A stretch of DNA of 64,000 nt, from positions 682,001-746,000 of the forward strand of contig CAWIMV010000001.1 of assembly GCA_963837325.1 (NCBI GenBank). The letters run 5' to 3'. The stretch is from CAVQKZ01 sp963837325. Lineage in GTDB: Bacteria > Actinomycetota > Actinomycetes > Mycobacteriales > Jatrophihabitantaceae. This document shows, piece by piece, positions 9,160 through 17,986 of this stretch. Made by a program: the position numbers and the translations under genes. Under the pieces are notes generated by a model. That model made no database searches. It was given only the letters and a program-made list of their open reading frames with translations, and was not told the origin of the DNA. Positions within the stretch are counted from its first letter, which is position 1, and every line of letters starts with the position of its first letter.

Positions 9160-9987
9160 ATGTCAGCGTCGATGACCTCACTGGACCGTGTTCGCGACTT
9201 CCTCCGCAGCCTCCGAGCGGCCGAGCTGCCACATCCGGGCGGCACGCTGCTCGAACACCTCGATCGTGTTCAACGGGTGCTCGCTGATTGGGGGGCGGGC
9301 GGGGAGTTGCAGCTCGCGGGCTTATGTCACGCGGTCTACGGCACCGCGGGCTTCGACAGCAGCCTCCTGCCTGCTACCGAGCGGGCCAGCCTGGCCGAGA
9401 TCGTCGGAGTACAGACAGAGGCTCTTGTTTACCTCTACGCGAGCTGTGACCGCGACGTCGTCTATCCGCGGCTCGAGACTGACCGTCCGCCACGGTTCCG
9501 CGACCGGTTCACCGGTGGCGAACGGTTGCTGGCCCAGGCGGACGCGCGAGCGTTGATGGAGATCACCGCGGCGAACGAATTCGACGTGGTGAATCACAGT
9601 GCGGAACTCGCGGCGCGGCACGGGGCGGCTCTCCGAAGGTTCTTCGAGCGGGCGGCCGACCTGCTCTCGCCTGCGGCGCGACGGGCCTGGGCCCTCGAAA
9701 CCGAAGCACCGCACCCGCTGGGCGCGGTCACGATCACGGGTATCGATCACCTGGTCCTGACGGTCTCCGACGTCGAGCGCTCCATCGAGTTCTACGCACG
9801 CGTGCTCGGAATGCGACCGATCGAATTCGGCGACGGGCGACGCGCGCTCACCTTCGGCCACAGCAAGATCAACCTCCATCGAGCGGGCGCGGAGCACCCG
9901 CCGCATGCCGCGATCCTGACGGCAATCTCCTCGAGATCAGTACCTACGACATACCTCGGGCATGACGTTGGCGGAAGTCCGAACTGA
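9160..9987 (+). pseudogene. DUF6817-like domain fused to an internally deleted VOC domain
   Basis: Residues 1 to about 190 resemble the HD-like DUF6817 family (LEHLDRVQRVLADWG, LCHAVYGT, FDVVNHSAELAARHG). A VOC module follows (ITGIDHLVLTVSDVERSIEF ... LTFGHSKINLHRAG). The frame then leaves homology near 9910 and ends in a non-family tail. The missing VOC end is present in another frame at 9912-9965, reading DPDGNLLEISTYDIPRA and then a stop. About 35 VOC codons are therefore deleted and the frame is shifted by one base. The N-terminal domain is intact and may still function. Starts at 9160 or 9172 are both possible. Whether the two domains were originally one gene is inference. Confidence 0.6.
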
Positions 9988-10009
9988 CGATCGCCGGCTG
10001 GTAGGTGTT

Positions 10010-10600
10010 CTATCGGTTCTCCGACGCGACCCGCTGCCGGTAGCTCGCCGCCCGCACCCTGCCACCGCATGCCTCGCTCGAGCACCAACGCCGCTTGCCG
10101 GGTCGGCTCGTATCCACGAACAGCAGTCCACACTGCTCGCTCTCGCACTCGCGCAGACGCCCTGGATCGACGCTCGCGAACATGTCGATGGCGTCGCGGG
10201 CCACGGTGCTCAACGCCGCCGGCTCAGCACCTCTCGGCGGCGGGACGAGCATCACCGAACCCGACCGGAGGACGGGAACGAGGCTCGGACGCGCCGCCGC
10301 CGCGTTGACGATGGCCTCGTCCGCTCTGGACCAGTTCCCGCCTCCGATCACGCGCCGCGCCTGGCCGTAGATCGCCTCCCGCACCTCACGCGCGGCCCGA
10401 AGCCCGGCGCTCGTGACGGGAATCTCGACGTCGATCAGCCCGGCCGCGCGGTACCAACGCGAGAGGTCGGCCGGCTGCCGCAGGCGTTCGTACCTTCCGC
10501 GCCAGCGCTCCCCGACAGTCGCCACGAACGCCAGGCACAACCGTCCGGAGCGGAAGTTAAACGCGAGCTCCTCCGGAGGCACCATCTCGGAGGTCGTCAC
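10010..10600 (-). CDS. CGNR zinc-finger (ABATE-type) transcriptional regulator
   Basis: 196 residues. The N-terminal ABATE-like stress-sensing region is followed by the C-terminal zinc finger (RLRECESEQCGLLFVDTS ... RRWCSSEACGGRVRAASYR), with cysteines CX4C and CX4C and the CGNR box altered to CGGR. Proteins of this family are small DNA-binding regulators, often next to the gene they control. It converges with the damaged DUF6817-VOC gene and is divergent from the histidine kinase gene at 10708, about 107 bp away. Confidence 0.85.
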   Translation of the reverse strand: MTTSEMVPPEELAFNFRSGRLCLAFVATVGERWRGRYERLRQPADLSRWYRAAGLIDVEIPVTSAGLRAAREVREAIYGQARRVIGGGNWSRADEAIVNAAAARPSLVPVLRSGSVMLVPPPRGAEPAALSTVARDAIDMFASVDPGRLRECESEQCGLLFVDTSRPGKRRWCSSEACGGRVRAASYRQRVASENR

Positions 10601-10707
10601 ATAACGACTATAGAGCGTGATGGAGGTGTCCGTGGGTCGTCGCCGAGGTGTGCCACTTGGCGGGACATGCCGAAGGCGGTGTTCTCCGGCGCCCTACGAT
10701 CGACGGC

Positions 10708-12003
10708 GTGACCGGGCCGGAACCCACTGCGCATTGGGCGGGCGGTGTGGAGCGCTGGAACCGGACGCACGGCTGGGCGAGTGGGGTGCTGCTTGCGCTG
10801 GCCCTACTTGCGGTGTTGGGCGCGCTGTCGGTCAGCGGTGCGCAGGGGCTGCACTGGCAACGCGGCTGGCAAATTGTGCTGGTCGCCGCCTTCGGGGTGC
10901 TGCATGTGACGGTCGCATTCCGGCAGCACGCGCCCGAGGTGGCCTACCTGGTGGCGAGCGCCGTGCTGTTGGTGATCGCGCTGGCCCCGGACGCGCGGGT
11001 GTTGCATCCGGTGTCGGGCGGGCCGACTCGGGTGCCGGCATCGTTCCTGCCGTCGAGTCTGGTGTTCTTGGTCCTCCTGTACAGCGTGGCCGCGCGGACG
11101 AACACGGCGCGCAGCCGCGCCGCCCTGGTCATCGCGCTGGCCGGTGTCGGCATCACGACCGGCACGACCGCCCATACGCTCCGCCAGGTCGCGAACGGCA
11201 GCTGGCTGGTCGTGTTCTATGTCGGTGTCGGGTTGGCGCTCATCGTGGTGCTGACCTGGAGTCTGGGCCGGTTCGCCCTGGTGCGCAGCCAGCGGGTGGT
11301 CACCGATCGGGCCGAGGCTGCCCGGTTCGCCGCGCTGGAGGAGCGGGCGCGTATCGCCCGGGAGATGCACGACATCGTGGCGCACGCGTTGGCCGTAGTC
11401 GTCCGGCAAGCCGAGGGGGGTGCGTTCGTGGCCGAGCAGGATCCGCGCGGCGCCGAGCGGGCCTTGCGGACGATCGCGGACACCGGCCGGTCCGCGCTCC
11501 GCGACATGCGCGGGTTGCTCGGCGTGCTGCGTGAGCCGGGGACGGAGCACGCAGCCGCGGCTGTGGAGGTGGCGGCCGCGCCGCAGCCCACGCTGGCGGA
11601 TCTGCCGCGACTGGTCGCCGGCGTGCGGGAGGGCGGCGTGGATGCCGCTTTGACCGAGTCGGGCGCGCGCTTCGCGGTCGGGCCGGCGACCGAGCTGGCC
11701 GTCTACCGGCTCGCGCAGGAGGGACTGACCAACGCTATCAAGCATGCCGGGCCGAGCGCGCAAATCGGGGTCGCGCTGTGCTGGGCGCCGGACGGGCTGA
11801 CGGTCGAGGTCGTCGATGACGGCGGTGGTGCCGCTCCGGGGCGGCACGACCGGTCGGTCGAGCGTGCGGTGCCGGGGGCTGGTGCGGGTCTTGCGGGCTT
11901 GCGGGAGCGGATCGTCGCCGTCGGCGGCACGTTCAGCGCGGCGCCACGCGAGCGCGGCTTCCGGGTGCATGCCCGCTTCCCCCGAACGGTGGAGTCGGCG
12001 TGA
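10708..12003 (+). CDS. Sensor histidine kinase (HisKA_3 / NarX-DesK type)
   Basis: 431 residues. Five to six membrane segments occupy residues ~25-190, then a cytoplasmic dimerisation helix with the H-box ERARIAREMHDIVAHAL (phospho-accepting H221), and a C-terminal HATPase_c domain (ALTNAIKHAGPSA-type N-box, GGGAAPG, GLAGLRERI). The open frame starts upstream at 10648, but the GTG at 10708 begins typical sequence. No extracytoplasmic sensor domain, so it probably senses via the membrane segments. The stop overlaps the response-regulator start (GTGA), forming a two-gene system. Confidence 0.92.
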   Translation: MTGPEPTAHWAGGVERWNRTHGWASGVLLALALLAVLGALSVSGAQGLHWQRGWQIVLVAAFGVLHVTVAFRQHAPEVAYLVASAVLLVIALAPDARVLHPVSGGPTRVPASFLPSSLVFLVLLYSVAARTNTARSRAALVIALAGVGITTGTTAHTLRQVANGSWLVVFYVGVGLALIVVLTWSLGRFALVRSQRVVTDRAEAARFAALEERARIAREMHDIVAHALAVVVRQAEGGAFVAEQDPRGAERALRTIADTGRSALRDMRGLLGVLREPGTEHAAAAVEVAAAPQPTLADLPRLVAGVREGGVDAALTESGARFAVGPATELAVYRLAQEGLTNAIKHAGPSAQIGVALCWAPDGLTVEVVDDGGGAAPGRHDRSVERAVPGAGAGLAGLRERIVAVGGTFSAAPRERGFRVHARFPRTVESA

Positions 12004-12653
12004 CGATCCGGGTGGCGCTCGTCGACGATCAGGAGCTGGTCCGCACCGGGCTGGCCATGGTGATCGACGCGTGTGAGGACATGCGGGTGGTTGCCCAGGC
12101 CAGCGATGGCGCGCAGGCGCTGTCGGTGCTGACGGCGACACTGGCGGACGTGGTGTTGATGGACGTGCAGATGCCGAGGATGAACGGCGTCGACGCGACC
12201 GCGGCGCTGTGCGCCCGCGACGACGCGCCGCAGGTCATCGTGCTGACCACCTTCGATCTCGACGACTACGCCTACGCGGCACTGCGGGCCGGCGCAAGCG
12301 GCTTCCTGCTCAAGGACGCCTCGGCCGCTGAGGTGATCGCGGCGATCCGCAGCGTGCACTCCGGCGACGCGGTGATCGCGCCGTCGACGACGCGACGGAT
12401 GCTCGATCACCTGTCGCGCGGCCAGCCGCGGTCACCGGACCAGGCCGCGGTGGCAGCATTGACCGAACGCGAGCGCGAGGTTCTGGTCGAGATCGCGCAC
12501 GGCTACGCCAATCCGGAGATTGCCCGGCGCCTGTACCTGTCCGAGGCCACGGTCAAGACCCATGTCGGTCGCATCCTGGCCAAGCTGGGGCTGCGTGACC
12601 GCGTGCACATCGTGATCTTCGCCTACGACCACGGTCTGATCCGGCCCGCCTGA
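12000..12653 (+). CDS. NarL/LuxR-family response regulator
   Basis: 217 residues. Receiver domain (VALVDDQELVRTGL, phospho-acceptor in VVLMDVQMPRMNG, conserved K in LLKDAS) joined to a C-terminal LuxR helix-turn-helix (LTEREREVLVEIAHGYANPE, then YLSEATVKTHVGRILAKLGL). GTG start overlapping the kinase stop by 4 bp, so it is the cognate partner of the preceding kinase. Likely targets are the membrane-protein genes just downstream; this is only positional inference. Confidence 0.94.
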   Translation: MTIRVALVDDQELVRTGLAMVIDACEDMRVVAQASDGAQALSVLTATLADVVLMDVQMPRMNGVDATAALCARDDAPQVIVLTTFDLDDYAYAALRAGASGFLLKDASAAEVIAAIRSVHSGDAVIAPSTTRRMLDHLSRGQPRSPDQAAVAALTEREREVLVEIAHGYANPEIARRLYLSEATVKTHVGRILAKLGLRDRVHIVIFAYDHGLIRPA

Positions 12654-12729
12654 CGATCATCCCGCGGTCGGATCCGAACCAGCCGATGCTCCGACGCGAT
12701 CGGTCTCCGTTCCGGACAGGCTGTCAGCC

Positions 12730-13443
12730 ATGACCACGTCGCTCGTTCGCACGCCCCGCGTCCGCCTAGTCCGGTCCAGGCGACGGCTTTCCAGTCGCGC
12801 GTTGGGCAGCCTGGGCTTCACCTGGGCGCTGGGATACCTCCCGATCCACATCTACTGGGCCCTCGGCGGGCTCAGCACCCCGATCGGCATCACCGGTCAC
12901 CAGTCGGGGTTCCGGACGGCCAACTGGGGAGCATGCGTCGTCATCGCCGGGGCGGGCCTGACCTGCCTGGCGCTGACCCGGCGTTGGGGCGCCGCGCTGC
13001 CGCCTGCTGTGCGCCGCGGCACGGCCTGGACTGGTGCCGTGATCGCCCTGGCGCACTGGGGGCTCTACAGCACGTTCTGCGGCCTTCGCCTCGCCGGCGC
13101 GGTCGGCTACCCGACCGACGGCCGGGTGACCGCGCGTCAGCTGCGCCACTTCGACTGGGCCAATCTCGGCTACTTCGAGCTCTGGTTCGCCGTCATGGGT
13201 GTGCTGCTGATCGCCTGCGCGAGGCAGGACAAGGCGCTGCAGGTGGTGCGCGGCACCACCGGCCGCGCCCGCCCCTCGATTGCCGTCCGGGTCGGCACGG
13301 CACTCAACCTGGCCGGGATCGCCACCGTCATCTGGGGCGTGTTCACGTTCGCGCCGTGGATCTTCGCCGTATGCGGTCCCGCCGTGCTGGCCACCGGCCT
13401 AGCCATCCTGACCGTCACCACCCCGAAACGGAGCCCCCGATGA
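12730..13443 (+). CDS. Integral membrane protein, DUF3995-like
   Basis: 237 residues with about five hydrophobic segments (for example LGFTWALGYLPIHIYWALGG near residue 30 and VGTALNLAGIATVIWGVFTF near 195). The aromatic/His-rich first segment ending in YWALGG is characteristic of DUF3995-type proteins; function unknown. Overlaps the following gene by ATGA. It and its neighbour follow the two-component pair by 76 bp, so they may be its regulated output, as often seen for small membrane exporters or sensors. Confidence 0.75.
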   Translation: MTTSLVRTPRVRLVRSRRRLSSRALGSLGFTWALGYLPIHIYWALGGLSTPIGITGHQSGFRTANWGACVVIAGAGLTCLALTRRWGAALPPAVRRGTAWTGAVIALAHWGLYSTFCGLRLAGAVGYPTDGRVTARQLRHFDWANLGYFELWFAVMGVLLIACARQDKALQVVRGTTGRARPSIAVRVGTALNLAGIATVIWGVFTFAPWIFAVCGPAVLATGLAILTVTTPKRSPR

Positions 13444-13973
13444 AGCACCGCACCGCCGCGTATCTGGCCGCCGCCTGGGCGATCGTGTTCGCCGCACCAC
13501 ACACCTACTGGGCCACCGGACGCAAGGACGGGCTGGGCACCGCGCTCAGCGACCGGGTCGTGCGCGACGCCGGCAGCGGCATGGCGATCTCGTGCGCCGG
13601 CATCGCCCTGTTCTGCCTGTGCGGCGCGGCCGTGGCCATGGCCACCGTCCAGGACTGGCCGGAAGCACGCCAAACCCTGGTCCGGCGCACGCTGATCGTG
13701 CTGACCTGGTTCGGCGCCGTGCTACTCATCGCGCGCAGCGTCGACATCTACGTCGAGTTCAACCTCGTGCTCACCGGACTGGAGCACATACCGGCTGACC
13801 AGCACGCGAACTTCCTGCACCTATCGCGCTGGTTCACGTTCTGCTACGGGCCATGGTTCGCCCTCGGTGCCATCGCCTGGACCCGGCTGGCATGGCGATA
13901 CACGCGCCTTCACCACGTACTACCAGCCCCACAGCCCGCGGACGATGCACGACTCCAGCGGCTGGCGGCCTGA
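13440..13973 (+). CDS. Integral membrane protein, DUF3995-like (paralogue of upstream gene)
   Basis: 177 residues with four membrane segments; begins MKHRTAAYLAAAWAIVFAAPHTYWATGRKDG, echoing the HIYWALGG segment of the gene before it. The larger open frame starts inside the upstream gene, but the ATG at 13440 forms an ATGA overlap and starts with a proper first membrane helix. Function unknown. The two genes are probably a co-translated pair from an old duplication, inferred from the shared first helix and layout. Confidence 0.75.
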   Translation: MKHRTAAYLAAAWAIVFAAPHTYWATGRKDGLGTALSDRVVRDAGSGMAISCAGIALFCLCGAAVAMATVQDWPEARQTLVRRTLIVLTWFGAVLLIARSVDIYVEFNLVLTGLEHIPADQHANFLHLSRWFTFCYGPWFALGAIAWTRLAWRYTRLHHVLPAPQPADDARLQRLAA

Positions 13974-14054
13974 CTGCACCAGCCTGCGCCGATTCGCGTT
14001 GACGCTCAGGATCGGCAAGACCCGACCGAACCCACGAGATCTAGTCTGACCATT

Positions 14055-14501
14055 GTGTCTGCCTCGACGAGCGTTGTGATCTACACCGACGGCGCATGCA
14101 AAGGCAACCCTGGTCCAGGGGGTTGGGGTGCTTGGCTTCGCAGCGGTCCCAACGAACGCGACCTCATCGGTGGTGCGGCGGTGACTACGAACAACCGCAT
14201 GGAGCTGACTGCTGTGATTGAGGCGCTCGCGGCACTGAAGCGGCCGTGCGAAGTCGCCCTCTACACCGACAGCCAGTACGTCAGGCAAGGCATTACGCAA
14301 TGGATACACAGGTGGAAGATCCGGGGCTGGGTCACGACCGACAAGAGGCCGGTCAAGAACGCGGATCTGTGGCGGGCGCTCGACGAGCAGGTCGCGCGGC
14401 ACACAGTCCATTGGCAATGGGTCAAAGGCCACTCCGGTGATGAGGGCAACGAGCGGGCCGACGCACTCGCCAACGCCGGCGCCGCGCGCTACGCCGGTTG
14501 A
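14055..14501 (+). CDS. rnhA: Ribonuclease HI
   Basis: 148 residues; degrades the RNA strand of RNA-DNA hybrids. All four acidic catalytic residues are in place: D12 (IYTDGACKGNPGPGG), E50 (NNRMELTAVIEAL), D72 (LYTDSQYVRQGI) and D136 (GNERADALAN); H126-S127-G128 of the histidine loop are also present. Length equals the E. coli type, with no hybrid-binding domain. GTG start. Stands alone, 157 bp before the next gene. Confidence 0.96.
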   Translation: MSASTSVVIYTDGACKGNPGPGGWGAWLRSGPNERDLIGGAAVTTNNRMELTAVIEALAALKRPCEVALYTDSQYVRQGITQWIHRWKIRGWVTTDKRPVKNADLWRALDEQVARHTVHWQWVKGHSGDEGNERADALANAGAARYAG

Positions 14502-14657
14502 GGCGTCGCGGGTGGGCGCTTGCTCGGGCGGGCGTTGCGGGACAGGGTCTTCACGAAAGCGCAGATTGGTCAACGGCGGCTCGAGACCGGCTAGCCCGCT
14601 CGTCAAACCAAAGGCGCTGCGCCAGCACGCCGGGTCCGGCGATGTCAATATGGTCAC

Positions 14658-15275
14658 GTGCTTCCCGAAAGTCCGGCCCTGACGCTCACCGACGGCCTGG
14701 TCACCCTGCGGCCTTGGTCGAGCGGTGACGCTCGGTTCATGGCGGGGGCAAGCGCCGACTCTGCGATCCGGCGTTACAACGGCACCCACGACCGACAAGG
14801 ACATCCGACTCCGCCGCTCTCGACGACGGACGCTGAGGCCATCATCGACCAATTCGCATTGAACTGGCGTGCGTTCGCCGCGACTGGGACACCCGCTGGC
14901 GTTGCGTTCGCAGTCCTGGACGCAAGATCCGACGAACTGGTCGGCTGCTGTGGCGTCGACAGCTGGTCAAAAGAGGACGTAGCGCAGTTCGGTTACTGGA
15001 TCGCACCAAATGCGAGAGGGCGCGGTTATGCGACTCAAGCGGTAATCCTGATGACGCGCTGGTTGTTCGACGTGGGAGCAGCTCGCGTCTTCCTGACGAT
15101 CGTCGCGGGCAACGAGGGTTCAGTCGCGGTGGCTCGGCGAGCGGGGTTTGTGTATGAGGGAACGATGCGCGCACACGGCGTTTGGCAGGGCAAACGCTGC
15201 GACGTGATGTGGTTCGCTGCGCTGCCGCATGAGTGGGCAATGCGTCGCCCGGATGAGGAATCGCAACGCACGTAG
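14658..15275 (+). CDS. GNAT N-acetyltransferase (RimJ/RimL-like)
   Basis: 205 residues. Begins LTDGLVTLRPWSSGDARFM, the usual RimJ-type opening. The acetyl-CoA loop is in YWIAPNARGRGYATQAVIL (R/Q-x-x-G-x-G/A pattern), followed by VIAGNEGSVAVARRAGF-like helix (TIVAGNEGSVAVARRAGFV). It probably acetylates a protein N-terminus or a small amine; substrate not deducible. GTG start chosen because family-like sequence begins immediately. Confidence 0.88.
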   Translation: MLPESPALTLTDGLVTLRPWSSGDARFMAGASADSAIRRYNGTHDRQGHPTPPLSTTDAEAIIDQFALNWRAFAATGTPAGVAFAVLDARSDELVGCCGVDSWSKEDVAQFGYWIAPNARGRGYATQAVILMTRWLFDVGAARVFLTIVAGNEGSVAVARRAGFVYEGTMRAHGVWQGKRCDVMWFAALPHEWAMRRPDEESQRT

Positions 15276-15390
15276 GGCATCGTCCCTGCGCGGACATGAC
15301 CGTGCGTGGCGATCGCGATGCGCACGTAGCCGTCTGATAGGCACGGCTTACCGAGGTCGACGCGGCCGTGACCCGCCTACTCTTGGCGCC

Positions 15391-15762
15391 GTGGACGCCG
15401 ACGCCTTGCCGCTCACGGGGACGTGCGACCTGAGCACCATTGGACGCCGAAGCGGCCGAAGCCGCCGCGTCGAGATCTGGTACGTGATCATCGACGGGCA
15501 GATCGTGGTAACAGGAACACCGGGCGCACGAAACTGGTTGGCAAACCTGCGCGGCCACCCCGACGCGATTCTGCATCTGCGCGAGCCGGCCCGTGACCTC
15601 CGAGTCGTCGCCAAAGAGGTCGCGGATCAGATGAAGCGTCGCCATTTCGCCGAGGAAGCACACCGCATCCGGCCGTGGTACGCCGACCAGCCGTATTCAA
15701 TCGAGGACTGGGTTGCCCGCTCTCCGATGGTTGTGCTCATGCCTGCTTCCAGTTCGAGCTGA
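15391..15762 (+). CDS. Nitroreductase/quinone reductase family protein (DUF385, F420-type)
   Basis: 123 residues with the deazaflavin-dependent nitroreductase pattern: LSTIGRRSGRSRRVEIWYVI, then TGTPGARNWLANLRGHPDA, then strands to the C-terminus. The split-barrel family binds F420 (or FMN/heme in relatives), matching an actinobacterial host that makes F420. The protein is short and lacks much of the N-terminal helix, so activity is uncertain. The GTG at 15391 is chosen over longer frames because protein-like sequence begins there. Confidence 0.75.
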   Translation: MDADALPLTGTCDLSTIGRRSGRSRRVEIWYVIIDGQIVVTGTPGARNWLANLRGHPDAILHLREPARDLRVVAKEVADQMKRRHFAEEAHRIRPWYADQPYSIEDWVARSPMVVLMPASSSS

Positions 15763-15839
15763 GGCGCCAGCCTGCAACCTTTGCGCGCGCGGCCCGCCAC
15801 TCAACCATCGCCATCCTTAGCCGTAGCGAGCGTGACCAA

Positions 15840-16325
15840 CTAACTGCCTCGCGCGGGCGGTGGGTGTTCGTTCTTGATGTTGAAATACGAACCCCGGATC
15901 GTGCCGGCCAGCTTGGACTTCTGTCTGGCGAATTTGAACTTCGATGCGAGTTCTTCCGGCACGTCCATCCCGTCGGAGAGTTTGAAACCGACTGCACGCT
16001 TACCCGTCTGGTCGAGCGCATAAAGGACGTTGATGGCAAGGCCGCTCTCGTAGAAGACGTACGGCCACCGGATGTTGTCGACCTCGATATCAGCCACTTC
16101 CAATGGCCGCGACGATATGACGATGTCGCGTTCCTCTTTGAGGATTCGACCTACCCACTCGATGATCGCCTGGGTCTCCCCGGCAGGTTGCACCGTGAAC
16201 ACGTGGTCGTACTTGTTCTTGAAGTAGCGCGCCTCGTTCGCCCGCAAGCCGGCGAGGCTGGCCGCGACCGGCGAAGACTCCAAACCGACGGGCGAGACCT
16301 CGTGAAAATTCACCTCGTAGGACAT
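15840..16325 (-). CDS. Hypothetical protein
   Basis: 161-residue soluble protein without recognised domain (MSYEVNFHEVSPVGLESSPV ... SKLAGTIRGSYFNIKNEHPP). The ATG at 16325 has GGAGG 5 nt upstream; a TTG further out is less likely. Mixed alpha/beta with a central tryptophan/aromatic segment (WPYVFYESGLAINVLYAL). Codon use is less GC-biased than the core genes, consistent with an accessory gene. The ~295 bp between this start and the RidA stop hold nothing I can identify. Confidence 0.6.
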   Translation of the reverse strand: MSYEVNFHEVSPVGLESSPVAASLAGLRANEARYFKNKYDHVFTVQPAGETQAIIEWVGRILKEERDIVISSRPLEVADIEVDNIRWPYVFYESGLAINVLYALDQTGKRAVGFKLSDGMDVPEELASKFKFARQKSKLAGTIRGSYFNIKNEHPPPARGS

Positions 16326-16620
16326 GCCGCCTCCGACCAAGTCGTGCCGAGTGCGTTCGATCGTAAGCCACCGCCGCTAGGGGCGCCCGAACGCGACGGC
16401 CGTGTAACGGGAAGCCCTGGGCCGGCCCGGCGTCCATGCGAGTCGCAGTCCGGCACCGCTAGTACCTCACGGACCGCGCGAGCCTAGCGTCGATTGGGCG
16501 AACGGCGCCGAACTGCCATGCGCGCCGACGGATCATTAGGGGCGCGGGTCCACCCGCACTCTCGTGGCCGTGGGTCAATGAAACAAGTAGCCGCCGAGAG
16601 TGCTACCGACGATGTCCGTG

Positions 16621-17037
16621 CTACTTCGAGTTCGGCAAGGCGGCAGTCAGATCGATCTCAATCAGTTGGCCCTCGTAGCCGAGTTGAGCAACGCCCAGCA
16701 GCGTGCTTGCGGCGGTGAACGCGGGGGCGAGGGCCGAAGACGTCAGCCGCCGCCACGCAGCGCCCAGGACGGCCGACTCGGCGCTGACCACGTAGATGAC
16801 GGAGCGCACAACGTACTCCGGTGGCGCGCTGATGGCGTTCAACGCGGTCAGGGCGTTGGTCACGACCTGGTCGATCTGTGCGTCGAGGTCGCCGTGACCG
16901 GTCAGAGTGCCATCGGGATCGAGGGGGCACTGGCCCGCGAGGTATGCGGTGCGGCTAGCTTCCACGACGGTGATGTGGTGATAGCCGGCCGTGGCGTGGA
17001 TCTGCTCGGGATTGATACGGGTGATCTTCGCGTTCAT
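16621..17037 (-). CDS. RidA (YjgF/YER057c) family protein
   Basis: 138 residues matching the RidA trimer fold: ITRINPEQIHATAGYHHITV, AYLAGQCPLDPDG, QIDQVVTNALTALNAI, and the C-terminal LLGVAQLGYEGQLIEIDLTA (arginine of the classical imine-deaminase site replaced by Gly/Tyr region, so it is more likely a RidA-like subgroup than RidA itself). ATG at 17037 chosen; the frame extends 11 codons upstream. Possible role in detoxifying reactive enamines; substrate unknown. Confidence 0.82.
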   Translation of the reverse strand: MNAKITRINPEQIHATAGYHHITVVEASRTAYLAGQCPLDPDGTLTGHGDLDAQIDQVVTNALTALNAISAPPEYVVRSVIYVVSAESAVLGAAWRRLTSSALAPAFTAASTLLGVAQLGYEGQLIEIDLTAALPNSK

Positions 17038-17160
17038 GGCGTCCAGTGTCGCGGACACTCGCGACGGCATTTACCGCAAACAATGCGCGGGCCGGACGTC
17101 CGCAAGCCGCGATCCACGCTCGGCACCGATGTCCGGAATTGCCGATGAGCGCGTCACTGC

Positions 17161-17442
17161 CTAAACGGTCTCTCTGCCCCAGCGACTGAGCGCAATAATC
17201 GCCTCGCGCAATGCAAGCCCGCGCTCGGTCAGCGCATAGGCGCGCGTGTTGTGCCGGAAGGGCAGACGAACTATCACGCCGGCGGCCTCGAGCTCGCGCA
17301 GGCGGGTCGCGAGAATGTTCGTCGGCACTCCGAGGTCGCGCTGCAGGTCCCCGTATCGCTGCGGACCGTCGAGCAGCCGCTCTACGACAAGTAGGGACCA
17401 CCGTGCTCCAACGATGTTGAGGGCCGCGGCGAGGTCGCTCAC
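17161..17442 (-). CDS. HxlR-family winged-helix regulator
   Basis: 93 residues. Typical HxlR winged helix: LNIVGARWSLLVVERLLDGP, YGDLQRDLGVPTNILATRL, REL..AGVIVRLPF, then Y.LTERGLAL. These are redox- or metabolite-responsive dimers lacking a separate effector domain. The N-terminus is short, missing the usual cysteine-bearing leader, so a thiol switch is unlikely. The GTG start overlaps the stop of the VOC gene (GTGA), so the two form an operon and the regulator may control that gene. Confidence 0.87.
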   Translation of the reverse strand: MSDLAAALNIVGARWSLLVVERLLDGPQRYGDLQRDLGVPTNILATRLRELEAAGVIVRLPFRHNTRAYALTERGLALREAIIALSRWGRETV

Positions 17443-17843
17443 GCGTTCGGATCGGCGTCCGGCTTCATCCAGAACGGCGAGTAGTGGTAGCCGTCGGGGT
17501 CGTCGAACTGGCGTTGATACATGAAGGGATAGTCGTCGGTGTCGCCGACCCTCCCACCGGCGGCGCCGGCGCGTTCGACAAGCTCGTCAACCGCATCGCG
17601 GCTGTCGAGGTCGAACGAGACGGTGACCTTCGAGGGGGTGTCGGGTCCGCCGACGAGATCCTCGGCACCGCCGACGCTCGCGTACATCTCGTGGCTGCCG
17701 AGCATGACGTACTGGGCGGGCGCGATTGCGAAGCAAGACACGTTGTGATCGGACATCTCGGCGTTGAGGGTCCAACCGAGGGCTTCGTAGAACGCGGTCG
17801 CGCGCTCTACGTCCTTGACCGGGCATGTGACGAAGAGGCTCAT
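17439..17843 (-). CDS. VOC family protein (glyoxalase-like)
   Basis: 134 residues: MSLFVTCPVKDVERATAFYE, VSCFAIAPAQYVMLGSHEMY, then KVTVSFDLDSRDAVDELVER and FDDPDGYHYSPFWM, the pattern of the PhnB/lactoylglutathione-lyase-like group where YHYSPFWM is the C-terminal signature. ATG at 17843; the longer frame upstream is not protein-like. First gene of a two-gene unit with the HxlR regulator. Reaction not deducible. The 143 bp to the GH51 gene downstream stop hold no feature. Confidence 0.85.
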   Translation of the reverse strand: MSLFVTCPVKDVERATAFYEALGWTLNAEMSDHNVSCFAIAPAQYVMLGSHEMYASVGGAEDLVGGPDTPSKVTVSFDLDSRDAVDELVERAGAAGGRVGDTDDYPFMYQRQFDDPDGYHYSPFWMKPDADPNA

Positions 17844-17986
17844 GCGAGCAACACTTGCAAAATACAAGTGGAAGGTCAAGGGCTTGGCCGTGCGCTCCAG
17901 CTGGGTCGGGTCCAAAGGTGGGTTCCACCTCAGCTGACGCGCGCTGACGCATTCAGCCCTGGCCGTCCCGAAGGGCTGACGGGCAG

